Of a stretch of DNA of 41,300 bases, positions 1-6,479 are shown piece by piece. Position 1 is the stretch's first letter. The number at the start of each line of letters is the position of its first letter. The stretch lies in contig NSIA01000077.1 of NCBI GenBank assembly GCA_002737585.1, positions 1 through 41,300 on the forward strand, given 5' to 3'. The translations under genes were made by a program, and so were the position numbers. Below the pieces are notes generated by a model. The model ran no database searches. It worked only from the letters and a program-made list of their open reading frames with translations, and was not told the origin of the DNA. Source of the stretch: Planctomycetaceae bacterium (GTDB lineage: Bacteria > Planctomycetota > Phycisphaerae > Phycisphaerales > SM1A02).

Positions 1-492
1 AATGTTGCAGACAAGATTCGATCGTTCCTGGTGGTCATCACCCAATTGAATGTGGTGCTTGCCGTCATCAACTGGATTGCCTGCATATCCCTTGGCATTC
101 CCTTTGCATTCCTACTTTCGTTCTTGGTGTTCTTCTTGAATTACATCCCAACCATCGGTGCCATTGTTGCCAGCCTGTTGGTGGTTGCCATTGCATTGGT
201 GACGCACGGCTGGGGCGTAGCGATTGCCATGGCGGTGGTACAGGGCCTCTCCGGCGTTCTCATCGGCAGCGTGCTGCAGCCGAAGATGCTTGGTTCCCGA
301 CTCGGACTTTCACCACTCATGGTGCTGCTCTCGTTGGTGGTGTGGGGTTACCTACTGGGAATCGCCGGCATGTTCTTTGCCGTTCCGCTCACCATCATCG
401 TGAAGATCGTGCTTGACTCCACCGACGATCTGCGCTCACTCTCCGTGCTGCTGGGCGATGCCGCCAGTGCGCGGGAGATGGAGAAGCGGTGA
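1..492 (+). CDS. AI-2E family transporter, C-terminal part (5' end outside window)
   Basis: The reading frame is open from base 1, so the gene begins before the window. The visible 163 residues form several hydrophobic segments: a helix at about residues 20-60 holding the motif FLVFFLNYIPTIGA, then helices containing VLQPKMLGSRLGLSPLMVLLS and MFFAVPLTIIVKIVLD. The N-Y-I-P-x-(I/F)-G and Q-P-x-x-x-(G/S)-x-x-x-x-L-(S/H)-P patterns are typical of the AI-2E/PerM/YtvI family (PF01594), whose members are multi-pass inner-membrane proteins. Some export autoinducer-2 and others act as Na+/H+ antiporters, so the substrate here cannot be named. The gene ends four bases before the start of the next gene, which suggests co-transcription. 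Confidence 0.85.
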   Translation, partial: NVADKIRSFLVVITQLNVVLAVINWIACISLGIPFAFLLSFLVFFLNYIPTIGAIVASLLVVAIALVTHGWGVAIAMAVVQGLSGVLIGSVLQPKMLGSRLGLSPLMVLLSLVVWGYLLGIAGMFFAVPLTIIVKIVLDSTDDLRSLSVLLGDAASAREMEKR

Positions 493-496
493 AGCA

Positions 497-1690
497 ATGA
501 CGGTCACCGGCGCTCTCAGCGCTTGGGAATCGCTCACGTTGCCTGCTGCAGTGCCTCTGCTTGAGTCGTTGCGCGGTATTGATTCCACACCAGCCGCTGC
601 AGTGATCGAACGCTTACGGCGAACGTGGCCAGCGGAAACGGTCAACGCTGCCATGGAACTTTCCATCGCGCGCTTGCGCGCTCGACCCAAGTTTGCAGAA
701 CGCGCCGCAACACTGTGGTGCGATCGCAGCGGAGTAGAAATGTCCAGCTCGCCTGCGACTGCGCGCTGGAAGGCGGCACGCTTCCAACGTGCTGGAGCCA
801 CGCGCATTGATGACCTGTGCACCGGTATCGGCGGTGACCTCATGGAACTGGCGCGCGTGGCAGAAACCAGTGGCGTTGACCTTGATCCATTACGCGCATG
901 GATGGCTGCGCGCAACGCCGGCGTCACGGTGCGCACTGCCGATGTACTAACTGATCCCGGCACTGCGCCGTTTGCGCATGCGGATCCGGCGCGCCGTTCG
1001 TTTGGAGGCAATCGCATCTTCCGCGCTGCAGATCTGCTGCCGGCACTGGAAACCGTTCGTGAATTGCTGCGTAGCCGCACTGGCTATGCAATCAAACTTG
1101 GGCCCGGCATGGATCTAGAAGCAAGCGAACATGCGCCCGGCGATGAACTGGAATTCATCAGTGAATCTGGTCGATTGTTGCAGCAAGTGCTGTGGACAGG
1201 TGCGTTGGCACAAGCACCCGGCCAACGCACCGCTTCGCGTGCATGTAGCGGCGCATCAGTGAGTGGCACGCCTGGCGATGCCGCCACTGGCGAGTCGCGC
1301 ATGTTGAAGATGATGTTCGTTCCGGACCCAGCGCTGGAGCGCGCCAAACTGTTGGGACTCTTTGCCGATCGATTGAACGCCGTGGATGCAGCACCTGGAC
1401 TGGGAATCTTGACCAGGGATGACTGCGCCCCGCTGTCACCGGACTGCACCGAGTGGTTTGAGCAGTTTGAAGTGGTTGAAGAATTGCCCGCACGTGAGCA
1501 AACGGTCGCCGCATGGCTTGCTGAGCGCGGCGCCGGTATTGTCACTGTGCGTACCCGCGGCGCCGCTTGCGACCCGGATGCATGGCAGAAGGCACTGCGT
1601 GGTCGCGGCGAAACACCGTGGACGGTCTTTGTACTACGACTGGGATTGCGGCGAATGGCTTACGCCGTTCGACGCGTGAATTCTTGGTGA
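497..1690 (+). CDS. Class I SAM-dependent methyltransferase with THUMP-like domain
   Basis: The predicted protein has 397 residues. I chose the ATG at 497, just after the stop of the preceding transporter, because the open frame further upstream only overlaps that gene out of frame. A helical N-terminal region (about 1-95) is followed by a Rossmann-type SAM-binding core: RIDDLCTGIGGDLMELAR matches motif I (D-x-C-x-G-x-G-D), and GVDLDPLRAWMAARNA follows as the acidic strand-2 motif. An ADPAR element resembles the DPPR/DPAR site of RNA methyltransferases. The C-terminal third resembles the THUMP-like domain of a conserved bacterial family thought to modify RNA. The target is unknown. Its last 31 bases overlap the 3' end of the convergent HD-GYP gene. 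Confidence 0.7.
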   Translation: MTVTGALSAWESLTLPAAVPLLESLRGIDSTPAAAVIERLRRTWPAETVNAAMELSIARLRARPKFAERAATLWCDRSGVEMSSSPATARWKAARFQRAGATRIDDLCTGIGGDLMELARVAETSGVDLDPLRAWMAARNAGVTVRTADVLTDPGTAPFAHADPARRSFGGNRIFRAADLLPALETVRELLRSRTGYAIKLGPGMDLEASEHAPGDELEFISESGRLLQQVLWTGALAQAPGQRTASRACSGASVSGTPGDAATGESRMLKMMFVPDPALERAKLLGLFADRLNAVDAAPGLGILTRDDCAPLSPDCTEWFEQFEVVEELPAREQTVAAWLAERGAGIVTVRTRGAACDPDAWQKALRGRGETPWTVFVLRLGLRRMAYAVRRVNSW

Positions 1691-3318
1691 ATGCGGGCGA
1701 GTGACGCTTCGGGGGTCATTGCCACGTGCGGCGGAAGCGTTACCGGCGCACTGAATACATGCAGCCCAACAATCGCCTGCAATTTGCGGCGATCAATCGA
1801 AACGATGACTTTCGCAAGCTCTGGGTCAAAGTGCGTGCCAGCACACCGTGCAATTTCTTCAAGTGCTGCAGACATCGGACGCGCGCTGCGGTAGGTGCGA
1901 TTGGTGGTCATTGCATCAAGTGCATCAGCAATGGCAATGAGTCGACCGAGTAGCGGAATCCGCTCACCGGAAATGCCGTGCGGGTAGCCACCGCCCGCGA
2001 ACCGTTCGTGGTGATGCATGACGCCACACAAGATGTCACTCATCTGCGGGATGCCGCGCAGGATGTCGTGCCCAATCACTGGATGAGCGGCAATCTGCTG
2101 GAACTCTTCGTCAGTCAGTTTGCCAGGCTTGCGCAACACCTCTTCACTGACACCAATCTTGCCGATGTCGTGTACCAGACCGCACAGCCGGGCGCGTCCT
2201 GCATCGACTTCATTCATCCCAGCATGGGTGGCCAAGAGGTGCGCAAAGTCAGCAACGCGCGCCGAGTGACCGCGCGTGTACGGATCCTTGGCATCAATGG
2301 TGCCAATCAAGGCATGCATGGTTCCGTCAAACATGGCGCGCTGCTCTGCTTCAAGCTGAGCATTTACTCGTAGCCGTTCCATGTTTGCAAGCGCAAGTGC
2401 TGCCACCGCGGCGACCGATCGGACCAAAGCGGCCACGGGTTCAAGCGGGGTTCGAAATGCGCCACCGTCGGCCAGATACAGCAGCCCAAAGAAGCGATTT
2501 CCAAGTTCAACTGGCACACATACCACCCGTGCCAGGCTCAGACGCGCCAAGGTGTGGTGCGCATCCGCGGCTTCGCCAGCGTCGCTGACCACCACTGCAC
2601 CAAGCCGCGCTCGCGCAAGAACACTTTGACTCAAGCGCACATGACAAGCACGCGGACCGCGCGATGCAACAGCAACCAGCGCACCGTCTGCCGACACCTG
2701 TTTCACAAATGCAACTTCAGCAAATCCACTGATGCGCGCGATAGCGTCTATGGCGGCATCGGCAATTGCTTGTTCGTCCTGGGCGGCATGAATCGCTGCG
2801 CCAATGGCAAGTACGGCGTCAAGATGCTTCGCTTCCAATGCGGCTGGTGCAAGTGCGTCAATGCGCTCGGTGCTGCGCGGTTGCGCACGGCCAATGATGG
2901 TCTGGGATTCCAGTGGCGCCGGACGCTGGAAGTGAAAGTCCATGGGCCCAATTGCAACGCGATCACCTGGCGATAGCGGCCGCGATTGGAACGCCACCAA
3001 TTGCACGTCATTGACGCGTGTACCGGAAGCGCTTCCATGATCAGTGATGCGCCACGTGCCGCCGCTGACCGGGTCGGGCGTCCACTCAAATGCCGCGTGA
3101 TCTCGGCTCACTGCTGGATGCGTCAGCACCAATGCATTGGCAGCACCGCGGCCAACGCTGACAATGCCGGGGGCCTGCAAGCGATGACGGACGTCGCCGG
3201 TGTCGCTGCGGTGCACAAGCCAATGCTCGTAGGAGGCGTGGGTAGTCACGGAATTGCCATCGGCGCTCAGAATGCCCGACTTTCGTGCAATTCCCAAATT
3301 CCTTACTCGGACTACCAT
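1660..3318 (-). CDS. FHA-GAF-HD-GYP domain protein (probable c-di-GMP phosphodiesterase)
   Basis: I chose the ATG at 3318 (552 aa) because GGACGGAA lies just upstream; an ATG at 3372 would add 18 residues but leave only 20 bp to divergent trxA. Residues about 35-110 form an FHA domain (VGRGAANALVLTHPAVSRDH, with the G-R, S-R-x-H and N-x-x motifs that bind phosphothreonine). Residues about 150-310 look like a GAF sensor domain. Residues about 337-515 are an HD-GYP domain with HS-R, HDIGK (about 383), HHE and GGGYP (about 444), so the metal and signature residues are present. HD-GYP enzymes hydrolyse cyclic di-GMP. No signal peptide or membrane helix is visible, so it should be cytosolic. The FHA domain suggests that a Ser/Thr kinase feeds into c-di-GMP turnover; that link is inference. 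Confidence 0.85.
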   Translation of the reverse strand: MVVRVRNLGIARKSGILSADGNSVTTHASYEHWLVHRSDTGDVRHRLQAPGIVSVGRGAANALVLTHPAVSRDHAAFEWTPDPVSGGTWRITDHGSASGTRVNDVQLVAFQSRPLSPGDRVAIGPMDFHFQRPAPLESQTIIGRAQPRSTERIDALAPAALEAKHLDAVLAIGAAIHAAQDEQAIADAAIDAIARISGFAEVAFVKQVSADGALVAVASRGPRACHVRLSQSVLARARLGAVVVSDAGEAADAHHTLARLSLARVVCVPVELGNRFFGLLYLADGGAFRTPLEPVAALVRSVAAVAALALANMERLRVNAQLEAEQRAMFDGTMHALIGTIDAKDPYTRGHSARVADFAHLLATHAGMNEVDAGRARLCGLVHDIGKIGVSEEVLRKPGKLTDEEFQQIAAHPVIGHDILRGIPQMSDILCGVMHHHERFAGGGYPHGISGERIPLLGRLIAIADALDAMTTNRTYRSARPMSAALEEIARCAGTHFDPELAKVIVSIDRRKLQAIVGLHVFSAPVTLPPHVAMTPEASLARIHQEFTRRTA

Positions 3319-3392
3319 TTCCGTCCCGGGCGAGCTTGTAACCCGTTCGTTACGGGAACCAAGCACGCGCATTCATCAGCAGGAGCGACATC

Positions 3393-3722
3393 ATGGCCGG
3401 ACCCGACACCATCACAATTACCGCCGCAAACTTTCAGTCAGAGGTCCTCGAATCCGCCGTTCCGGTGCTTGTTGATTTCTGGGCCGAGTGGTGTGGCCCG
3501 TGCCGCATGCTTGCCCCAACCATTGACCTGGTGGCCACTGAAGTGAAGGGCAAAGCCAAAGTTGGCAAGTTGGATATCGACAGTGCGCAGGAGTTGGCTG
3601 TCAGCCTTGGCATTCAATCGATCCCCACGGTGATCCTGTTTAAGAACGGCCAGCCTGCAGGCAAGTGGGTCGGCATTCGTCCCAAGGGCGACTACGTGAA
3701 CGCGATCACTGCAGCGCAGTGA
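3393..3722 (+). CDS. trxA: Thioredoxin
   Basis: This is a 109-residue protein of normal thioredoxin length. The active site WCGPC lies at residues 33-37 in the context DFWAEWCGPCRML, and the cis-proline loop SIPTVILF and the C-terminal GK-VG strand are present. It is a cytosolic protein-disulfide reductase that serves as electron donor for reductases and peroxiredoxins. The ATG at 3393 has a clear Shine-Dalgarno AGGAG at 3381-3385. The gene is divergent from the FHA/HD-GYP gene, and the 74 bp between them should hold both promoters; a small inverted repeat GTAAC-CCGTTC-GTTAC (3338-3353) lies there. Downstream is a GC-rich inverted repeat that may end the transcript. Confidence 0.97.
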   Translation: MAGPDTITITAANFQSEVLESAVPVLVDFWAEWCGPCRMLAPTIDLVATEVKGKAKVGKLDIDSAQELAVSLGIQSIPTVILFKNGQPAGKWVGIRPKGDYVNAITAAQ

Positions 3723-3772
3723 TTGCCCGCGAATCGCGCACTGCACGCTGCCTGTCCACGTGTTATTGATCC

Positions 3773-3807
3773 AAGCGCCGCGCGCATGTTTCACGCCCGC
3801 GGCGCTT
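3773..3807 (+). terminator. GC-rich inverted repeat after trxA, possible terminator
   Basis: A perfect 10-bp inverted repeat (AAGCGCCGCG at 3773-3782 and CGCGGCGCTT at 3798-3807) flanks a 15-nt loop, 50 bp after the trxA stop. There is no run of T after it, so it is not a textbook intrinsic terminator and could simply stabilise the 3' end. Confidence 0.4.
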
Positions 3808-3833
3808 GTGCGTCACGAACGCGAGGGTATAAT
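3806..3833 (+). promoter_or_regulatory. Promoter of tRNA-Ala
   Basis: A perfect -10 hexamer TATAAT occupies 3828-3833, 38 nt before the mature tRNA 5' end. A partial -35 (TTGTGC, 3806-3811) lies 16 bp upstream and overlaps the end of the trxA hairpin. This is the only consensus TATAAT promoter I found in the window, which suits a strongly expressed tRNA. Confidence 0.65.
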
Positions 3834-3871
3834 ATCCGTTCACTTCGGCACCGACTGGTGTGCCAATCGCT

Positions 3872-3944
3872 GGGCCTGTAGCTCAATTGGAAGAGCGCTT
3901 CCATGGCATGGAAGAGGTCGTCGGTTCGACCCCGATCAGGTCCA
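3872..3944 (+). tRNA. tRNA-Ala (anticodon GGC)
   Basis: The 73-nt cloverleaf folds completely. The acceptor GGGCCTG (3872-3878) pairs with CAGGTCC (3937-3943), and its third pair is G3:U70, the main alanine identity element. The D arm is GCTC/GAGC (3881-3884, 3893-3896). The anticodon stem CTTCC/GGAAG closes a 7-nt loop ATGGCAT with anticodon GGC at 3905-3907. The T arm is GTCGG/CCGAT with the loop starting TTCGA, and the discriminator is A. The CCA end is not encoded. It reads GCC and GCU codons. Confidence 0.96.
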
Positions 3945-3954
3945 CTCGCAGCGT

Positions 3955-3996
3955 AAGAGGCCAGCAATCACTGCTGGCCTCTTGCCGTTTTGGTTG
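3955..3996 (+). terminator. Rho-independent terminator of tRNA-Ala
   Basis: A perfect 12-bp stem (AAGAGGCCAGCA at 3955-3966 with TGCTGGCCTCTT at 3972-3983) has a 5-nt loop and is followed by GCCGTTTTGGTT. It starts 10 nt after the tRNA, so the tRNA appears to be a single-gene transcript. Confidence 0.85.
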
Positions 3997-4050
3997 GTAT
4001 TGAGCCAGTATCGGCCACGCGGGCAGCCGTCGAGCCCATGCATACCGCGC

Positions 4051-4056
4051 TAGGCT
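4051..4056 (+). promoter_or_regulatory. -10 box for STAS gene, leaderless arrangement
   Basis: TAGGCT ends 6 nt before the GTG start at 4063. No Shine-Dalgarno lies between them and no clear -35 is seen. Transcription from this box would begin at or beside the start codon. Confidence 0.45.
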
Positions 4057-4062
4057 CTTGGT

Positions 4063-4410
4063 GTGCCAACCACCATCACCGTCATCGAATCCGCGGATAC
4101 GTTCACGCACGTGCAGATCATCGGGCCGCTCGATATGGCGGGCGTTGGCGCCATCGATCTCAAGCTCACCGCTGCGACTGCTACGCGCCGCAAGCACACC
4201 ATCCTTGATATGACCGAGGTGCCATTCATGGCGTCCTTGGGCATGGGACTCCTGGTGCAGATCGCTCGGGCACTGACCGCGCGCGAGCAGCGCCTGATTC
4301 TGCTGACTCCCAGCGATACCGTGGCGATCGCCATCCGGACTTCACGTCTCGACACCGTGATGCCGATTGCTGAGAGCCTTGAGGCTGCGCACGGTTTGCT
4401 GAAGGCGTAA
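4063..4410 (+). CDS. STAS-domain protein (anti-sigma factor antagonist-like)
   Basis: This 115-residue protein is a single STAS domain. The segment TILDMTEVPFMASLGMGLLV (about residues 47-66) carries the conserved Asp and the Ser-Leu-Gly pattern around the serine that partner kinases phosphorylate in SpoIIAA/RsbV-type antagonists. Such proteins bind an anti-sigma kinase and free a sigma factor. No partner kinase or sigma gene lies next to it, so the pathway is unknown. The start is a GTG, supported by the domain beginning at once and by the -10 box 6 nt upstream. It is transcribed after the tRNA terminator and is probably a single gene. Confidence 0.8.
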   Translation: MPTTITVIESADTFTHVQIIGPLDMAGVGAIDLKLTAATATRRKHTILDMTEVPFMASLGMGLLVQIARALTAREQRLILLTPSDTVAIAIRTSRLDTVMPIAESLEAAHGLLKA

Positions 4411-4510
4411 TTCCGAAGCGCTCGTCACGTCACCTGCGCCCACCGCCATCGGTGGCGTTCAAGCGCGCGTGTGTTGCCTCCGCCGCGACACGGCATGATC
4501 TCCCCGGCTT

Positions 4511-4516
4511 TACCAT
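4511..4516 (+). promoter_or_regulatory. -10 box for gabD, leaderless arrangement
   Basis: TACCAT ends 6 nt before the ATG at 4523. The bases between (CTGTGG) are too close for a useful Shine-Dalgarno. A -35 is not evident. Confidence 0.45.
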
Positions 4517-4522
4517 CTGTGG

Positions 4523-5962
4523 ATGCAGACTTCGTGCTTCATTGACGGAACGTTCGTACCCGCGCGCTCCGGGCGCACCTTTGCGGTCCACAACCCAGCA
4601 ACAGACGCAGTGATTGCGCAGGTTGCAGATGGTGATGCGGGCGATGCGCGCGCCGCTATTGACGCAGCGGCGCGCGCGTTTCCTGCGTGGAAGAACATGG
4701 CAGCCATCGAGCGCGCCAAGCCATTGCGGCGTTTGGCGGAACTGATGTTGCGCGACGTGGAGCGCCTTGCCGACCTGTGCAGCCAAGAGTGCGGCAAGCC
4801 GCTCGCAGAGGCGCGCGTTGAAGTTGCCTACGCGGCGAGCTTTCTTGAGTGGTACGCCGAGGAAGGCAAGCGTGTCTACGGCGAAACGATTCCAGCGAGC
4901 GATCCAGGTAAGCGCTTGTTGGTGCTGCGCCAACCATCGGGTGTGGCGGCAGCAATCACCCCATGGAACTTTCCGATCGCCATGGTGACACGAAAGATGG
5001 GACCGGCACTTGCTGCTGGTTGCACGCAAGTTGTCAAACCCGCCGAACAGACGCCACTGAGCGCACTGGCGATTGCAGAACTCTCCGTTGAAGCTGGATT
5101 CCCTACCGGTGTGTTCAACGTCATCACTGGACTTAATGCGCCTGCCATCGCAGACACATTCTTTGATGGCCTGACCGTTCGCCATGTGAGTTTCACAGGC
5201 AGCACAGAAGTTGGTCGAATTCTCTTGGCTAAGAGTGCCGCCAATGTGGTGCGCGTTTCCCTGGAACTTGGCGGACATGCGCCATTCATTGTCTTCAACG
5301 ACGCGGACCTTGATAAAGCGATTGTTGGCGCCATGGCAAGTAAGTTCCGCAACGCCGGGCAAACCTGTGTGTGCGCCAATCGGTTCTTGGTGCAACGCGG
5401 AGTGCATGATGAATTCGTCAAACGGCTGACCACCGCGGTAGCAGCGCTGAAAGTTGGCGATGGCCGTGCGCCGGGCACGCAAGTTGGACCGCTGGTCGAC
5501 GATGCCGGTATTCGGAAAGCCGAAGCACATGTGGCCGATGCGCTGGCGCACGGTGCACAGGTAACTACTGGTGGCGCCCGTGTCACCGTGCCCGGTGGCA
5601 CCAACCGATTCATGGCGCCAACCGTTCTCTCCGGCGTGACCCCCACCATGTTGTGCTTCCGCGAGGAAACCTTCGGTCCCATTGCACCGGTGTGCGCATT
5701 CGATACCGAGTCCGATGCATTGGCGATCGCCAACGGCACTCCGTACGGGCTCGCGGCCTACCTCTTCACCGCCGACGGTGCACGGATCATGCGTATGGTG
5801 GAAGCGCTGCAGTACGGCATCGTTGGAGTCAATGACGCACTACCAGCCACCGCACAGGCGCCGTTCGGTGGCGTAAAGCACAGCGGACTTGGCCGCGAAG
5901 GCGGACACCACGGGATCGAGGAGTACCTTGACCTCAAGTACGTGAGTTGGCGAATCAGCTGA
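4523..5962 (+). CDS. gabD: Succinate-semialdehyde dehydrogenase (NAD(P)+)
   Basis: This is a full-length 479-residue aldehyde dehydrogenase. ITPWNFPIAMVTRKMGPALA (about 145-164) is the ALDH substrate/cofactor loop, VKPAEQTPLSA is the NAD-binding element, FTGSTEVGR the glycine motif, LELGGHAPFIVF carries the general base Glu248, and NAGQTCVCANRF the catalytic Cys282. The second cysteine (Cys284) matches the Cys-x-Cys redox switch known in SSADH. The C-terminus PFGGVKHSGLGREGGHHGIEEYLDLKY is close to the GabD subfamily. The enzyme oxidises succinate semialdehyde to succinate, the last step of GABA breakdown. No GABA transaminase lies nearby, so a related semialdehyde remains possible. It converges on mscL with only 6 bp between the stops. 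Confidence 0.9.
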   Translation: MQTSCFIDGTFVPARSGRTFAVHNPATDAVIAQVADGDAGDARAAIDAAARAFPAWKNMAAIERAKPLRRLAELMLRDVERLADLCSQECGKPLAEARVEVAYAASFLEWYAEEGKRVYGETIPASDPGKRLLVLRQPSGVAAAITPWNFPIAMVTRKMGPALAAGCTQVVKPAEQTPLSALAIAELSVEAGFPTGVFNVITGLNAPAIADTFFDGLTVRHVSFTGSTEVGRILLAKSAANVVRVSLELGGHAPFIVFNDADLDKAIVGAMASKFRNAGQTCVCANRFLVQRGVHDEFVKRLTTAVAALKVGDGRAPGTQVGPLVDDAGIRKAEAHVADALAHGAQVTTGGARVTVPGGTNRFMAPTVLSGVTPTMLCFREETFGPIAPVCAFDTESDALAIANGTPYGLAAYLFTADGARIMRMVEALQYGIVGVNDALPATAQAPFGGVKHSGLGREGGHHGIEEYLDLKYVSWRIS

Positions 5963-5968
5963 GCGGGC

Positions 5969-6403
5969 TCAGGCGCCTGGCTTCTTGTCTCCGGACCGAA
6001 CAGCACCGGCGACGCGATCCGTGGCTCGATTTGCTAATTCGGAAATCTTCGCCATCTCCGCCAGGCTGCGAAGGTTGGAGAGTTTGTTCAAGAACCGAAT
6101 GGCAACAAAGACGCTGAATGCAACAATGCCAAACTGAACCACCGTGTCGATGAACGCGCCGTAAGTGATGGCCACTGCTGCCTGTGCCGCAACACCATCT
6201 GCCGCCGCCACTGCTGGCTTGATGACCCACTTCAGGTCAGTGAAATTTACACCGCCAATGGCCCAACCAAGTGGCGGCATGAAGATATCGGTAACGATCG
6301 AGTTCACGACCTTGCCAAAGGCGGCACCAAGAATCACACCAACCGCTAGATCGAGTGCGTTGCCCTTGACAGCGAAATCCGTGAATTCTTTGATGAAGCC
6401 CAT
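5969..6403 (-). CDS. mscL: Large-conductance mechanosensitive channel MscL
   Basis: The protein starts MGFIKEFTDFAVKGNALDLA, the typical MscL N-terminus: an amphipathic helix, then TM1 containing DLAVGVILGAAFGKVVNSIV with the pore-lining glycines and alanines. TM2 is about residues 70-105 (AFIDTVVQFGIVAFSVFVAI), followed by a charged cytoplasmic bundle ending in SGDKKPGA. I chose the ATG at 6403 (144 aa); the longer frame upstream adds 44 residues unlike the family. AGGACT lies about 12 nt upstream. MscL is a homopentamer that opens under membrane tension to release solutes on hypo-osmotic shock. Its length is normal. Confidence 0.95.
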   Translation of the reverse strand: MGFIKEFTDFAVKGNALDLAVGVILGAAFGKVVNSIVTDIFMPPLGWAIGGVNFTDLKWVIKPAVAAADGVAAQAAVAITYGAFIDTVVQFGIVAFSVFVAIRFLNKLSNLRSLAEMAKISELANRATDRVAGAVRSGDKKPGA

Positions 6404-6479
6404 AGGTTGAGTCCTGAGTGTTGCGAAGTGAACGTGCCGAAGAGTAGCCTGAGAAATTGACTTGTGCCGGCGGCGTTCA

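Noticed and set aside
4438..4456. Hairpin CCACCG/CGGTGG after the STAS gene as a terminator
   Set aside because: Six base pairs and no T-run; could be chance in GC-rich DNA.
4430..5551. Long minus-strand open frame (373 codons) opposite gabD
   Set aside because: It is antisense to a clear aldehyde dehydrogenase, has a Cys/Arg/His-rich composition with no family pattern, and arises from the codon bias of gabD.
5957..5972. Short hairpin CTGAG/CTCAG between gabD and mscL as a terminator
   Set aside because: The stem is only 5 bp, overlaps the coding end and has no T-run.
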